Positions 41,728-50,201 of a stretch of 55,515 bases of DNA are shown here, piece by piece. Positions within the stretch are counted from its first letter, which is position 1. Each line of letters starts with the position of its first letter. Below the pieces are notes generated by a model that was given only the letters and a program-made list of their open reading frames with translations, searched no databases and had not been told where the DNA came from. Location: NCBI GenBank assembly GCA_026417135.1, contig JAOADV010000006.1:58025-113539 (forward strand), written 5' to 3'. Source of the stretch: Ignavibacteria bacterium. GTDB lineage: Bacteria > Bacteroidota > Ignavibacteria > Kapaibacteriales > UBA2268. The translations under genes were made by a program, and so were the position numbers.

Positions 41728-42543
41728 ATGGAAAAAGTAAAAACAAGAGTATTTGCAATATTAGAAGTTGGAAAACCAGGAGACAAATGGAGCAGAGCTT
41801 TCGATATTTTCATTGTCAGTTTGATAACATTAAATACCTTTGCAGTAATTTTAGAAAGCGTAGAAAGTATTTACGAACAATACCATGTCATCTTCAACGG
41901 ATTCGAATATTTTTCTATAACAATATTTTCCATTGAGTACATACTTAGACTCTGGTCTTGCACGGTTGACCCATCGCATAAACATCCGATTTTTGGTCGA
42001 TTACGATTTGCTCTAAAACCTTTGCTAATTATTGACTTAATTGCTATTCTACCTTTCTTTTTACCACTTCTTTTGCCGTTCGACCTAAGAACTTTCAGAA
42101 TAATACGACTATTTAGAATTTTTCGAATCTTGAAATTAGCTCGATACACGGAAGCCTTGAAGATATTTGTCAAAGTGTTGAAAGAGAAAAAAGAAGAATT
42201 ACTCCTTTCGATGATAATAATCTTTATTTCATCGGTTATTGTATCTACTGTGGTTTATTTTTTCGAAAAAAATGTTCAACCACACAACTTTTCTAATATT
42301 CCCGATGCACTCTGGTGGGCTTTAATAACTCTAACAACCGTCGGGTATGGGGATATGTACCCATTAACTTTGCTAGGGAAATTTTTTGCTACTATTCTTG
42401 CTCTTTTGGGTATTGCTTTATTTGCTTTACCCGCTGGTATAATTGCCTCTGGCTTCGTCGATGAAATTCAAAAGAAGAAGGACAATCAAATTACTTGTCC
42501 ACATTGTGGGAAAAATATAACACTAAATCAACGAATTTTTTAA
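41728..42543 (+). CDS. Voltage-gated (Kv-type) potassium channel
   Basis: From ATG 41728 this is 271 residues; a TTG at 41677 is in frame but lacks support. The topology is six helices, with the S4 voltage-sensor pattern RTFRIIRLFRIFRILKLARY (Arg every third residue) and the K+ selectivity filter TVGYGD between the last two helices. The filter is preceded by the pore helix ALWWALITLT. After S6 comes a short cytoplasmic tail with CPHCGKNI, a half zinc-ribbon not typical of Kv channels. It would mediate voltage-dependent K+ flux in the inner membrane. It is flanked by gene-free stretches and is probably monocistronic. Confidence 0.9.
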   Translation: MEKVKTRVFAILEVGKPGDKWSRAFDIFIVSLITLNTFAVILESVESIYEQYHVIFNGFEYFSITIFSIEYILRLWSCTVDPSHKHPIFGRLRFALKPLLIIDLIAILPFFLPLLLPFDLRTFRIIRLFRIFRILKLARYTEALKIFVKVLKEKKEELLLSMIIIFISSVIVSTVVYFFEKNVQPHNFSNIPDALWWALITLTTVGYGDMYPLTLLGKFFATILALLGIALFALPAGIIASGFVDEIQKKKDNQITCPHCGKNITLNQRIF

Positions 42544-42931
42544 TACACAAATTATAACGATATATTCCCAGCTTGTGCATAACGAAATAATAATAACTTT
42601 TATCTTTTGAAACACATTTTGGACGGGGAAGATGCCCGTCCTATCATCTATTTAAAACTTTGCGTTAACTGAATGGATTTTATTATACACAATTTATTTT
42701 TCAAGTTAATGAACATAAGTTCGATGCTACGCTCGTTATATATGCAATAATTATAAATCCTTCGTTGTAATTTAATATTTTGCAGAAAGTTGGATAAAGT
42801 GAAAGAATTTACAACAGCCCGAACCACGCCTGTAAATCGCTTTTCAAGCAAGAACTTACCTTTTGTTATTCAAGTCTTTGAAATATTCTTAAAAAAATAT
42901 CGTTTAAGAAAAGTCGATAAAAGATTGGCTT
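42544..42931. other. Gene-free interval with a 7-bp palindrome
   Basis: About 390 bases between the channel gene and topA. Small open frames on the minus strand (for example near 42650-42850) lack recognisable content. The notable structure is the palindrome at 42621-42641. TAATATTTTG near 42770 resembles the -7 promoter element but has one extra base. Confidence 0.5.
42621..42641. repeat. Palindrome GGACGGG-N7-CCCGTCC
   Basis: Perfect 7-base arms enclose GAAGATG. The core GGGGAAGATGCCC resembles GGGCAAGATGCCC at 5707-5719 and units of the palindrome cluster near 49.3-49.5 kb. It could also act as a bidirectional hairpin after the channel gene, although no T-run follows. Confidence 0.65.
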
Positions 42932-45175
42932 ATGTCGAAGAAAAAAAATCTAATTGTTGTTGAATCGCCAACCAAGGCTAAAACAATTAATAAATATCTT
43001 GGCAAAGACTATATTGTTGAACCTTCTGTTGGCCATATTAAAGACTTAAAGAAACATACTTTAAGCGTCGATATCAAAAATGGCTTCAAACCGATTTATG
43101 AAATCATTCGTGGAAAGAAAGATACCATAAAAAAAATTAGAGAAGAAGCAACAAAATGCGAGAAAGTTTACATCGCAACCGACCCAGACCGTGAAGGAGA
43201 AGCAATTGCTTGGCATATTGCCGAAGAAATCTCCATCCCTGGGAAAAAAATAGAGCGTGTGCTTTTTAACGAGATTACTCCAAAAGGAATACAAGAGGGC
43301 TTGAAAAACACCCGAGAACTCGACGAAAAACTATACTCTTCGCAGCAAGCCCGACGAGTGCTGGACCGACTCATCGGTTTTCAGATTTCACCTTTTGTAT
43401 CGAACGCTTTGATTAAGAAATCCAATTTAAAACTTTCGGCTGGGCGTGTACAATCGGTTGCTCTGCGTTTAATTTGTGAAAGAGAAGAAGATATCGAAAA
43501 CTTTGTCCCATTCGAATACTGGAATATTTTAGGAAAATTCGAAGCAAACGGCAAATCCTTTACGGGAAAATTAATAGAATTCGATGGCGTTCAAATCAAA
43601 AATCCAGAAGGTTCAAAAACAATTCAAAGAGGCGAGACACAGAAGGAATTTCAAAAGAGAATCTCAAATTTTGTTTTTATTTCAAGCGAAGAAGATGCAG
43701 TCAAACTTGTAGAAAGAATTAAAAAAGAAGAGTATTATGTAAGAAGTATCAAAAGAAACAAATTCAAAAGTTCCCCAAAACCACCTTTTATTACTTCTAC
43801 ATTACAGCAAGAAGCAGCTCGCAAACTTGGTTTCTCAAGCAAATTAACTATGATGTTGGCACAACGACTTTACGAAGGTGTTTCACTCGGTAAGGAAGGG
43901 AACGTTGGTTTAATAACATATATGCGAACCGATTCAGTTCGGGTTTCACAAGATGCAATAAGTTCGGTTCGCAATTTTATCGAAACGAAATTTGGCAAAA
44001 AATACTTGCCAACGAAACCAAATGAGTACAAATCCAAGTCTTTGAACGTTCAAGATGCACACGAAGCAATTAGACCAACATATCTCGAAAAAACTCCCGA
44101 GTCGCTCGAAAAATTTCTCGATAAAAACCTATATGAACTTTACAAGTTGATATACTATCGCTTCGTTGCCTCGCAAATGACAGCCGCCGAATACGAACAA
44201 ACTACAATCGAGATTGCAAGCCCATCCTTTGTCTTCCGCGCCAGCGGACGCGTACTGACCTTTGATGGCTACCTTGCCGTCTATCAAGAATCTTCGGACG
44301 AAAGCGAAAAAGACGACGAATCCAAGGTCCTTTTGCCCCAAATCCACGAAAACCAAAAGCTTACACTAATTGATGTTGAAACAAAATACTCGCAAACACA
44401 ACCACCGCCACGTTACAACCAAGCTACTTTAATCAAAGAACTCGAAGAAAAAGGAATAGGACGACCAAGTACCTATGCTACAATAGTTTCTACTTTATTA
44501 GACAGAAAGTACATCGAGTTGAAGAAAAAGGCATTTGTTCCTACCGAACTTGGGAAAGAGGTTAATGGAATACTTATAAATTATTTTTCCGACATTTTTA
44601 ATGTAAAGTTCACTGCAAAGATGGAAGATGCTCTCGATACAATTGCCGAAGGCAAAAGCGAATATGTCCAAGTTGTCGGAAGTTTTTTTACACCATTAAG
44701 CAAACTTTTAGAAAAAGCGAACAACGAAATTTTCGAAAATGGTGTAAAATGTGATGTCTGCGGAGCTCCAATGGTAATTCGAGTATCGAAAAAAGGTAGA
44801 TTTTTAGGCTGTTCCCGTTATCCCAATTGCCAAAATACTAAACCCATTACAGCATTTCAAGAAAACAAAGAGCAAAAAATAGCCGAAGGTATTTTCTGTG
44901 ATGAATGCGGAAAACCAATGGTTATACGAAAAGGAAAATATGGAGAATTCTATGGTTGCTCGGATTACCCCTCTTGCAAAGGAACTAAACCTATAAACGG
45001 CAGTAAGGCTTTCCGACCGATAGAAATTCAAGATGAAAAATGCCCAAAATGTAAAAGCACAATGGTATTGCGGATTGGCAGAAACGGTTATTTTCTTGCT
45101 TGTTCAAGGTATCCAGAATGTAAAGGAACAAAAAAAATTACAAAGCAAGAAGCAGAAAAATTGACTAAAATTTAA
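42932..45175 (+). CDS. topA: DNA topoisomerase I
   Basis: This 747-residue type IA topoisomerase relaxes negative supercoils. The Toprim domain begins LIVVESPTKAKTINKYLG and contains IATDPDREGEAIAWH. The active-site tyrosine is Tyr330 in ITYMRTDSVRVS, and GIGRPSTYATIVSTLLDRKY is the late core motif. The C-terminus holds three four-cysteine zinc-ribbon modules (about 607-745), opening CDVCGAPM, CDECGKPM and CPKCKSTM and each closing with C-S-x-Y-P-x-C. A 94-base gap separates it from prkA. Confidence 0.97.
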   Translation: MSKKKNLIVVESPTKAKTINKYLGKDYIVEPSVGHIKDLKKHTLSVDIKNGFKPIYEIIRGKKDTIKKIREEATKCEKVYIATDPDREGEAIAWHIAEEISIPGKKIERVLFNEITPKGIQEGLKNTRELDEKLYSSQQARRVLDRLIGFQISPFVSNALIKKSNLKLSAGRVQSVALRLICEREEDIENFVPFEYWNILGKFEANGKSFTGKLIEFDGVQIKNPEGSKTIQRGETQKEFQKRISNFVFISSEEDAVKLVERIKKEEYYVRSIKRNKFKSSPKPPFITSTLQQEAARKLGFSSKLTMMLAQRLYEGVSLGKEGNVGLITYMRTDSVRVSQDAISSVRNFIETKFGKKYLPTKPNEYKSKSLNVQDAHEAIRPTYLEKTPESLEKFLDKNLYELYKLIYYRFVASQMTAAEYEQTTIEIASPSFVFRASGRVLTFDGYLAVYQESSDESEKDDESKVLLPQIHENQKLTLIDVETKYSQTQPPPRYNQATLIKELEEKGIGRPSTYATIVSTLLDRKYIELKKKAFVPTELGKEVNGILINYFSDIFNVKFTAKMEDALDTIAEGKSEYVQVVGSFFTPLSKLLEKANNEIFENGVKCDVCGAPMVIRVSKKGRFLGCSRYPNCQNTKPITAFQENKEQKIAEGIFCDECGKPMVIRKGKYGEFYGCSDYPSCKGTKPINGSKAFRPIEIQDEKCPKCKSTMVLRIGRNGYFLACSRYPECKGTKKITKQEAEKLTKI

Positions 45176-45269
45176 AAGTGCAAATCCAAGCTTTTAGAAC
45201 TTTTTTGTACACGCCTAAGAAAAATTAATTAATTTGCAATGAATAAATGAGTTAATTTTAGGACCTTAA

Positions 45270-47324
45270 ATGGAAAAAAATACTCTAAGTTTTCACATTC
45301 AAAAAGTTATCAACGGTGAACGCAAATTTGAAAATGTCTTCCAATCCGTAACAAGGATGATACTTGGCGACCCTTCGAAAATAGCAAAGGTTATAGTAAA
45401 TGGTCGCTCGACCTACGATTTCCTTGTTTTTCGGGAGGGAAAGAAACATCTCGTCGGAATGTTCGATGAAATAAACAGCCTTGTGTCGTTCGTTAAAGAT
45501 GCCGCCGAAGGAGGTTCGTCGGCAGAGATGGCTTTTGTGCTGATTGGTGAGCCTGGCAATGGTAAAACCTTTTTTATCGATTTCCTTATGCATCTTTATC
45601 GAAATTTCATCGTTTTACCAGAAAATAGAAGATACACCTTTAAATTTAAAAATATGGATAAGCTGGGGCGTTATGGAAAAATCACCGAAATTGAATCGCA
45701 AACTTACGAAGACCCAATGATTTTGGCAATGAACTTATACGAAGACAGAAGTAAAAATATAGAATTTCTCGAAAAACTTGGGGCAAAGGAAACAGATATT
45801 ACCAAATTTTACAAACTCTACCGCCCACTTGGGGCTTGCACTTACTACATTTGGAATCAAATTCGGGAACATTGCGACGGAGACATCGAAAAAATGTTAG
45901 AATTTGTCGAAGTTTTTCCCGTGCCTATTTCGGAATCGAGAGGGACTTTAACTGGAAAATTCACAGCAAAAGATAAAATCACATCTTCTGCTGTCGATTT
46001 AATTGGAGAAGAGTCGATTACTCGTTTATTGAATTTAAGCGATACCGACAATCCTTATCGATTCGACTTAAGACGAGGCGCCTTGGCAAGAGTTGCTGGT
46101 GGCGGAATTCATTTTGCCGACGAAATATTTAAAAACAAAAAAGATTTGATACAAGTTTATCTTGGAGTTATTCAAAATAGGACTATTGAAATTGAAGGGT
46201 TTAAATGGCCTTTGGATACACTAATACTTGCAACCAGCAACAATAGTGAATTTGCTCGTTTTTTGGAAGAAAGGGAACAAGCTCCAATTGTCGACCGTTG
46301 CCGATTGTGTTATATGTCGCACAATACAAATTACAAACTTCAGCTTGAACTAACACGATACGCTATCGGAAGTTGGGAAAAAACTACATTTGCTGGGGAA
46401 AATTTGCACATCGACCCGAATTTAGTTTATACTGCTTCGGTTGCAGTAGTGCTTACTCGTATGCCCAAATCGGACAAGCTCACTCCAATCGAGATGATGA
46501 AACTTGCAGCTGGTGAAGTCGCTGGCGAAAAATCTTTGAAAACTTTGAGCGAAGTTATTAATGAACTAAACGCCGACCCAGATATCACAAAAAGATTTGG
46601 GCAAAAAGGTTTGGGACATAGAAATCTTGGTAGAGCTATACAAATTTTACTCGAAAGAACTGAAACACAAGAAGGAAAATGTATGTATAGCGGAGATATT
46701 TTCCCCGCACTCGAAACAGTAATTCTCGACTACGTCCAAGACCCAAACGATAAGATTAAGTATTTCAACGACTTAAAACTTGCAAAACAATTATACCGAC
46801 AAAATGTTTTAACTTCCATTTTCAACGCCTATATGAACGAACCCGATGCAATCGAACGAGATGTTATGAACTATGTAAATATGGTAATAGGAATCGACGC
46901 TAAAAATCTTGGACCCGATAGGATTTGGACATATCGGGACCCTCGAACTGGGAAACTTGTATCTTTGAAAATAGATGAATCTTTTATTAACAGCGTCGAA
47001 GAACGTCTTGGTTTAAAAACAAAGGAGCAAAAGCAAAGCTTTCGAACTACTATCATTAAAATCTATGGTCAAAGAGTAGTTAAAGAACCAAGCTACAATT
47101 TTATGGACAATGCAGAACTTGTAAAAGCGGTAACTGATGTTCGTCTTAAATCTGATATTTCCGGTGCTGGAAGCCTTGTTGGGGCTCTTTCGAACAGAAC
47201 TAACGAGGAAAACCAAAAACTTTACAACAGAATGATAAATACGATGATTAACAAACTTGGTTATTGCAAAACTTGTGCTGAAAAAACTATTGAATATTTC
47301 TGTACCCAAGAAGATGCAGCGTAG
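45270..47324 (+). CDS. prkA: PrkA-type AAA+ serine protein kinase
   Basis: This 684-residue protein has the PrkA architecture: an N-terminal AAA+ domain with P-loop GEPGNGKT at 93-100 and a C-terminal PrkA domain. The family segments ILATSNNSEFARFLEE, DRCRLCYMSHNT and GRYGKITEIESQ are recognisable. E. coli PrkA (YeaG) is slightly shorter and acts in stress and nitrogen-starvation responses together with YeaH and the SpoVR-like YcgB. Neither partner is adjacent here; the next gene, 7 bases downstream, is the CCA transferase. Whether the protein acts as a kinase or an ATP-dependent protease has been debated for the family. Confidence 0.88.
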   Translation: MEKNTLSFHIQKVINGERKFENVFQSVTRMILGDPSKIAKVIVNGRSTYDFLVFREGKKHLVGMFDEINSLVSFVKDAAEGGSSAEMAFVLIGEPGNGKTFFIDFLMHLYRNFIVLPENRRYTFKFKNMDKLGRYGKITEIESQTYEDPMILAMNLYEDRSKNIEFLEKLGAKETDITKFYKLYRPLGACTYYIWNQIREHCDGDIEKMLEFVEVFPVPISESRGTLTGKFTAKDKITSSAVDLIGEESITRLLNLSDTDNPYRFDLRRGALARVAGGGIHFADEIFKNKKDLIQVYLGVIQNRTIEIEGFKWPLDTLILATSNNSEFARFLEEREQAPIVDRCRLCYMSHNTNYKLQLELTRYAIGSWEKTTFAGENLHIDPNLVYTASVAVVLTRMPKSDKLTPIEMMKLAAGEVAGEKSLKTLSEVINELNADPDITKRFGQKGLGHRNLGRAIQILLERTETQEGKCMYSGDIFPALETVILDYVQDPNDKIKYFNDLKLAKQLYRQNVLTSIFNAYMNEPDAIERDVMNYVNMVIGIDAKNLGPDRIWTYRDPRTGKLVSLKIDESFINSVEERLGLKTKEQKQSFRTTIIKIYGQRVVKEPSYNFMDNAELVKAVTDVRLKSDISGAGSLVGALSNRTNEENQKLYNRMINTMINKLGYCKTCAEKTIEYFCTQEDAA

Positions 47325-47331
47325 TTAGACT

Positions 47332-48915
47332 ATGAAAAAAGAAGTAAAAACCAATTTGGTGGAAAAGAAAAGAAAAAGAATTGTAAAGTTCGAGACAATA
47401 TACCAAGCAAAGCCAGTTGAAAAAGTTCCAATCCAAGACCCAACTATTTTAGCAATTGCCCAATTAGCCAAGAAGTATAATTTCGAACTTTACCTCGTCG
47501 GTGGCACTGTTCGGGATTTCTTCTTGAAAAGGGAAAGATACGATGTCGATTTCACTGTCGTCGGCGATTCCATTGAATTTTCCAAGATAGTCTCCGAGCA
47601 CTTCAAAACGAAAATTATTACCTTCCCACGCTTTTTTACTTCAATGGTCCCGATAGGCAATAGAAATTTCGAATTTGTAGGGACCCGAAAAGAAGTTTAT
47701 ATTCCAAGTAGCCGAAAACCTATTGTTTCAACTGGAACTTTAGAAGACGATTTAAGGCGACGCGACTTTACAATAAATGCAATGGCAGTGTCGCTGAACG
47801 AACCAGATTTTGGAAAACTTATCGACCTTTTCGATGGTTTCAAAGACTTACAAAACAAAATCATACGAACTCCTCTCGACCCAAAAGTAACTTACGAAGA
47901 CGACCCCTTGCGTATGCTAAGGGCTATCAGATTTGCTTCTCAATTGAACTTCACAATAGAACAAGAAAGCTTGGATACAATTTCCGAAATGCGACATAGA
48001 ATTGAAATTGTTTCGCAAGAAAGAATTACCGACGAACTCTTGAAAATTCTTGAATCCCAAAAACCAAGTATTGGATTTAGCCTTTTATACACTACTGGCT
48101 TGCTCGAATTAATCTTTCCTGAACTAAATGCTATGGCAGGCGTCGAAACAAGAGAAGAAAATGGAATTTCCTATGCACATAAAGACGTTTTTACCCACAG
48201 TTTAAAAGTCTTGGACAAAATTGCTGAAATTTCCAATAACCTTTGGCTACGATTTTCAGCCCTTATCCACGATATTGGCAAGCCTAAAACAAAGCGATTT
48301 GTTTCTGGAATTGGTTGGACATTTTATGGGCACGAAGAAATTGGGGCTAAAATGGTCCCAGATATTTTTCGGAAACTAAAATTGCCTTTCGAAAAAATTG
48401 AATATGTCGAGCGTTTAGTCCGTTTGCATCAGCGACCTATGGCACTTGTTGACGAAGGTGTTACCGATTCGGCTATACGACGGCTTGCCGCATACGCAGG
48501 CGATGCACTCGAAGATTTGTTCTTGCTTTGTCGTTCCGACATCACCACCAACAATCCGAACCTATCCAAAAAGTATCTGAACAATTATCAAAAAGTTTGG
48601 AATAAAGTTCTCGAAGTTCAAGAAAAGGACAAACTGCGTCAGTTCCAATCCCCAATTCGGGGCGAAGAAATAATGGAAACTTTCGGTTTGTCCCCTTCGC
48701 CCGAAGTTGGAATTATCAAAACAGCAATCGAAGAAGCTATTTTAGAAGGGATTATTCCAAACGAACCCGAACCAGCACGAAATTTTATGAACGAAAGGAT
48801 TGAACTTTGGAAAAATTTGCTTCAATCTGTAAATATTCGCGATATAAAAAGAGATAAAGATTTAATCAAGAAAATTTTTGTTTACTCAACTTTGAAAGAA
48901 GCACAAGCAAAATAA
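47332..48915 (+). CDS. cca: CCA tRNA nucleotidyltransferase / poly(A) polymerase-family protein with HD domain
   Basis: This 527-residue class II nucleotidyltransferase has an N-terminal extension of about 45 residues. It is followed by LVGGTVRD at 55-62, the catalytic YDVDFTVVGD (Asp71 and Asp73), LRRRDFTINAMAV, the RNA-binding DDPLRMLRAIRFA and ERITDELLKIL. A C-terminal HD domain carries LIHDIGKPKT (His313-Asp314). This CCA-adding/HD layout is typical of Bacteroidota enzymes that repair or complete tRNA 3' CCA ends. The HD part may supply phosphohydrolase activity. The gene is 7 bases after prkA and is followed by a long gene-free stretch, so it ends the transcript. Confidence 0.88.
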   Translation: MKKEVKTNLVEKKRKRIVKFETIYQAKPVEKVPIQDPTILAIAQLAKKYNFELYLVGGTVRDFFLKRERYDVDFTVVGDSIEFSKIVSEHFKTKIITFPRFFTSMVPIGNRNFEFVGTRKEVYIPSSRKPIVSTGTLEDDLRRRDFTINAMAVSLNEPDFGKLIDLFDGFKDLQNKIIRTPLDPKVTYEDDPLRMLRAIRFASQLNFTIEQESLDTISEMRHRIEIVSQERITDELLKILESQKPSIGFSLLYTTGLLELIFPELNAMAGVETREENGISYAHKDVFTHSLKVLDKIAEISNNLWLRFSALIHDIGKPKTKRFVSGIGWTFYGHEEIGAKMVPDIFRKLKLPFEKIEYVERLVRLHQRPMALVDEGVTDSAIRRLAAYAGDALEDLFLLCRSDITTNNPNLSKKYLNNYQKVWNKVLEVQEKDKLRQFQSPIRGEEIMETFGLSPSPEVGIIKTAIEEAILEGIIPNEPEPARNFMNERIELWKNLLQSVNIRDIKRDKDLIKKIFVYSTLKEAQAK

Positions 48916-49254
48916 ACAGAAAATAAGAAAATCTAAGCGATACAAGGATTAAAAAACAAAAATCTTTGGTCCCAGCCATAAAAAAGATGAGTTAATGCCC
49001 TTAATGCTCGGCAAACCTAAATCCTCATTGTTCTAACTTTTTTCATAATCGTATCTCGACGACATATATAAATTCTTTGGCACACAATGATGAGAAATAG
49101 AATCCTCTCTCATTTAATTATTGCCTGTTTCACTATCCACTTAATTTAAATATCAAAAGTAATAACCTAAAAGCAAGGTTATTTAGTCAATAAAGAACTG
49201 CTTCTATTTTTACAATAAATGAAATAGAATCGCACTAGCTGTTGCCCGAAGTAG
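48916..49254. other. Gene-free AT-rich interval after cca
   Basis: No ORF, hairpin with a T-run or promoter-like element stood out in these 340 bases. Stop codons occur often in all frames. The palindrome cluster starts directly downstream. Confidence 0.5.
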
Positions 49255-49312
49255 AAGAAGAATCCCTGCTTCTCCAAATGGTAGGGCGGACATCTCGACT
49301 GCCCAAAAAGTA

Positions 49313-49333
49313 GCACAAGCATCTTGCTTGTGC
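49313..49333 (-). repeat. Palindromic unit GCACAAGC-N5-GCTTGTGC
   Basis: Perfect 8-base arms flank a 5-base loop. Read on the minus strand, the unit has AAGATGC in its centre and is followed by TACTTTT, the shared tail of the family. Confidence 0.7.
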
Positions 49334-49349
49334 GTGAATAATTTCATTC

Positions 49350-49423
49350 AACACCCCTACGCCCCTCTACGAGAGGAGAAAAGAAGAAAAATTCCCCTCT
49401 TATAAAGGGGGTAAAGGGGTGTT
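49350..49423. repeat. Long hairpin with AACACCCCT / AGGGGTGTT ends
   Basis: Perfect 9-base terminal arms at 49350-49358 and 49415-49423 enclose two smaller hairpins, CCTCT/AGAGG and CCCCT/AGGGG. This gives a cruciform-like or cloverleaf-like layout of about 74 bases. Terminal inverted repeats with internal hairpins suggest a small non-autonomous mobile element, but no target-site duplication was obvious. Confidence 0.6.
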
Positions 49424-49434
49424 CAAAAACAATT

Positions 49435-49454
49435 CGAAAGCAGAGATGCTTTCG
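49435..49454 (+). repeat. Palindromic unit CGAAAGCA-gaga-TGCTTTCG
   Basis: Perfect 8-base arms with a 4-base loop, containing AGATGC and followed by ATACCT, a variant of the tail seen in neighbouring units. Confidence 0.7.
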
Positions 49455-49475
49455 ATACCTCCAAAGTACCAAAAA

Positions 49476-49506
49476 CATCCCTGCTTTTGAGACGACGGCA
49501 GGGATG
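49476..49506 (+). repeat. Palindromic unit CATCCCTGC / GCAGGGATG
   Basis: Perfect 9-base arms separated by 13 bases. The right arm runs on into CCTTCGCTACTT, the shared tail. Confidence 0.7.
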
Positions 49507-49524
49507 CCTTCGCTACTTCAATTC

Positions 49525-49545
49525 GCACAGGCTGGAAGCCCGTGC
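49525..49545 (+). repeat. Palindromic unit GCACAGGCT-gga-AGCCCGTGC
   Basis: Nine-base arms with one mismatch and a 3-base loop, followed by TACTTCG, the same tail as the preceding unit. Confidence 0.65.
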
Positions 49546-49709
49546 TACTTCGAAAACAAAGATAATCTAATGTTTTAGCTATTCTTAGTTGTTTCGTTCA
49601 ATTACATCGCTTTACCACAGACTTCGATTTTCATTATTACACATCTTCTCTTTTAAATACTCAAATTATGTTCTATGATATTTTGTTTTTCTATTTCAGT
49701 CAGTTTTTA

Positions 49710-49717
49710 TATTTTTG
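49710..49717 (+). promoter_or_regulatory. Bacteroidota-type -7 element (TATTTTTG) upstream of the HU gene
   Basis: An exact TAnnTTTG match 39 bases before ATG 49757, in an AT-rich stretch after the palindrome cluster. Confidence 0.5.
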
Positions 49718-49756
49718 CCTTTTTAAATTTTTAATTTCACAAAATTTAGGTTGACT

Positions 49757-50062
49757 ATGAGTAATAATATCACTAAAGCTGATATTATCGACGAAATTGC
49801 AAAAGCAACGGGGCTTACGAAAATCGAAACAAAGGCTGTCGTCGATGGAGTTCTTACAACAGTTATAAATTCCATTGCCAATGGGAAAAGAATCGAACTA
49901 CGGGGATTTGGCGTCTTCAAGTCAAAAGAAAGGAAACCTCGGATGGCACGGAACCCCAAAACTGGTGAAGTAGTTCCTCTCGACAAAAGATTCGTCCCAG
50001 TCTTCAAACCTTCACCTGGTTTCTTAAAACGTGTTAACGATAATTTGAACAACAAATCTTAG
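49757..50062 (+). CDS. HU/IHF-family DNA-binding protein
   Basis: This 101-residue histone-like protein has the family features ITKADIIDEIAKATGL at the N-terminus, GKRIELRGFGVF in the saddle region and the DNA-contacting arm KPRMARNPKTGE. It bends or coats DNA in the nucleoid. I preferred ATG 49757 to the in-frame TTG at 49751. A second small gene encoding a ribosome-type basic protein follows after 8 bases. Confidence 0.93.
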   Translation: MSNNITKADIIDEIAKATGLTKIETKAVVDGVLTTVINSIANGKRIELRGFGVFKSKERKPRMARNPKTGEVVPLDKRFVPVFKPSPGFLKRVNDNLNNKS

Positions 50063-50070
50063 AGGGAAGA

Positions 50071-50166
50071 ATGCCTTGCGGTAGAAAAAGGAAACGCCAT
50101 AAAATGAATACGCATAAGAGAAAAAAGCGACTCCGCAAAAATCGTCATAAGAAGAAGAATCGTTAA
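50071..50166 (+). CDS. 31-residue basic AURKAIP1/COX24-domain protein (mS38/bS22-like)
   Basis: A 31-codon gene, too short for most gene callers, with an AGAGGGAAG ribosome site. The peptide starts MPCGRKRKRHKMNTHKRKK and ends in an Arg/Lys/Asn-rich tail. The KRHKMNTHKRKKRLRKNRHK pattern is that of the COX24/AURKAIP1 family, whose mitochondrial member is ribosomal protein mS38 and whose mycobacterial counterpart is bS22. Bacteroidota encode very similar 30-40 residue proteins. It likely binds the small ribosomal subunit. It is 8 bases downstream of the HU gene and probably shares its transcript. Confidence 0.8.
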   Translation: MPCGRKRKRHKMNTHKRKKRLRKNRHKKKNR

Positions 50167-50201
50167 TTTTTCCACTAATTTCTCCTAATTTTAACGAACA
50201 G

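Larger units (their letters stand above)
49255..49550. repeat. Cluster of at least five short palindromes
   Basis: In under 300 bases there are palindromes with arms of 8-9 bases at 49313-49333, 49350-49423, 49435-49454, 49476-49506 and 49525-49545. Weaker partial units lie before them (GGGC/GCCC at 49284-49303). Several units share a layout: an arm, then GATGC, AAGATGC or GGAAGC, then the second arm, then a tail CTACTT or TACCT. Reading one unit on the minus strand gives the same AAGATGC...GCTACTT order, so units occur in both orientations. The pattern resembles REP-like or MITE-like dispersed elements. No coding capacity was seen. Confidence 0.75.

Noticed and set aside
42648-42851. 67-codon minus-strand ORF in the gap before topA
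   Set aside because: No ribosome site, signal or recognisable motif, and the region is AT-rich noncoding sequence.
49255-49550. CRISPR array as an explanation for the repeat cluster
   Set aside because: Units differ in arm sequence, have irregular spacing, and there are no identical direct repeats with unique spacers or cas genes.
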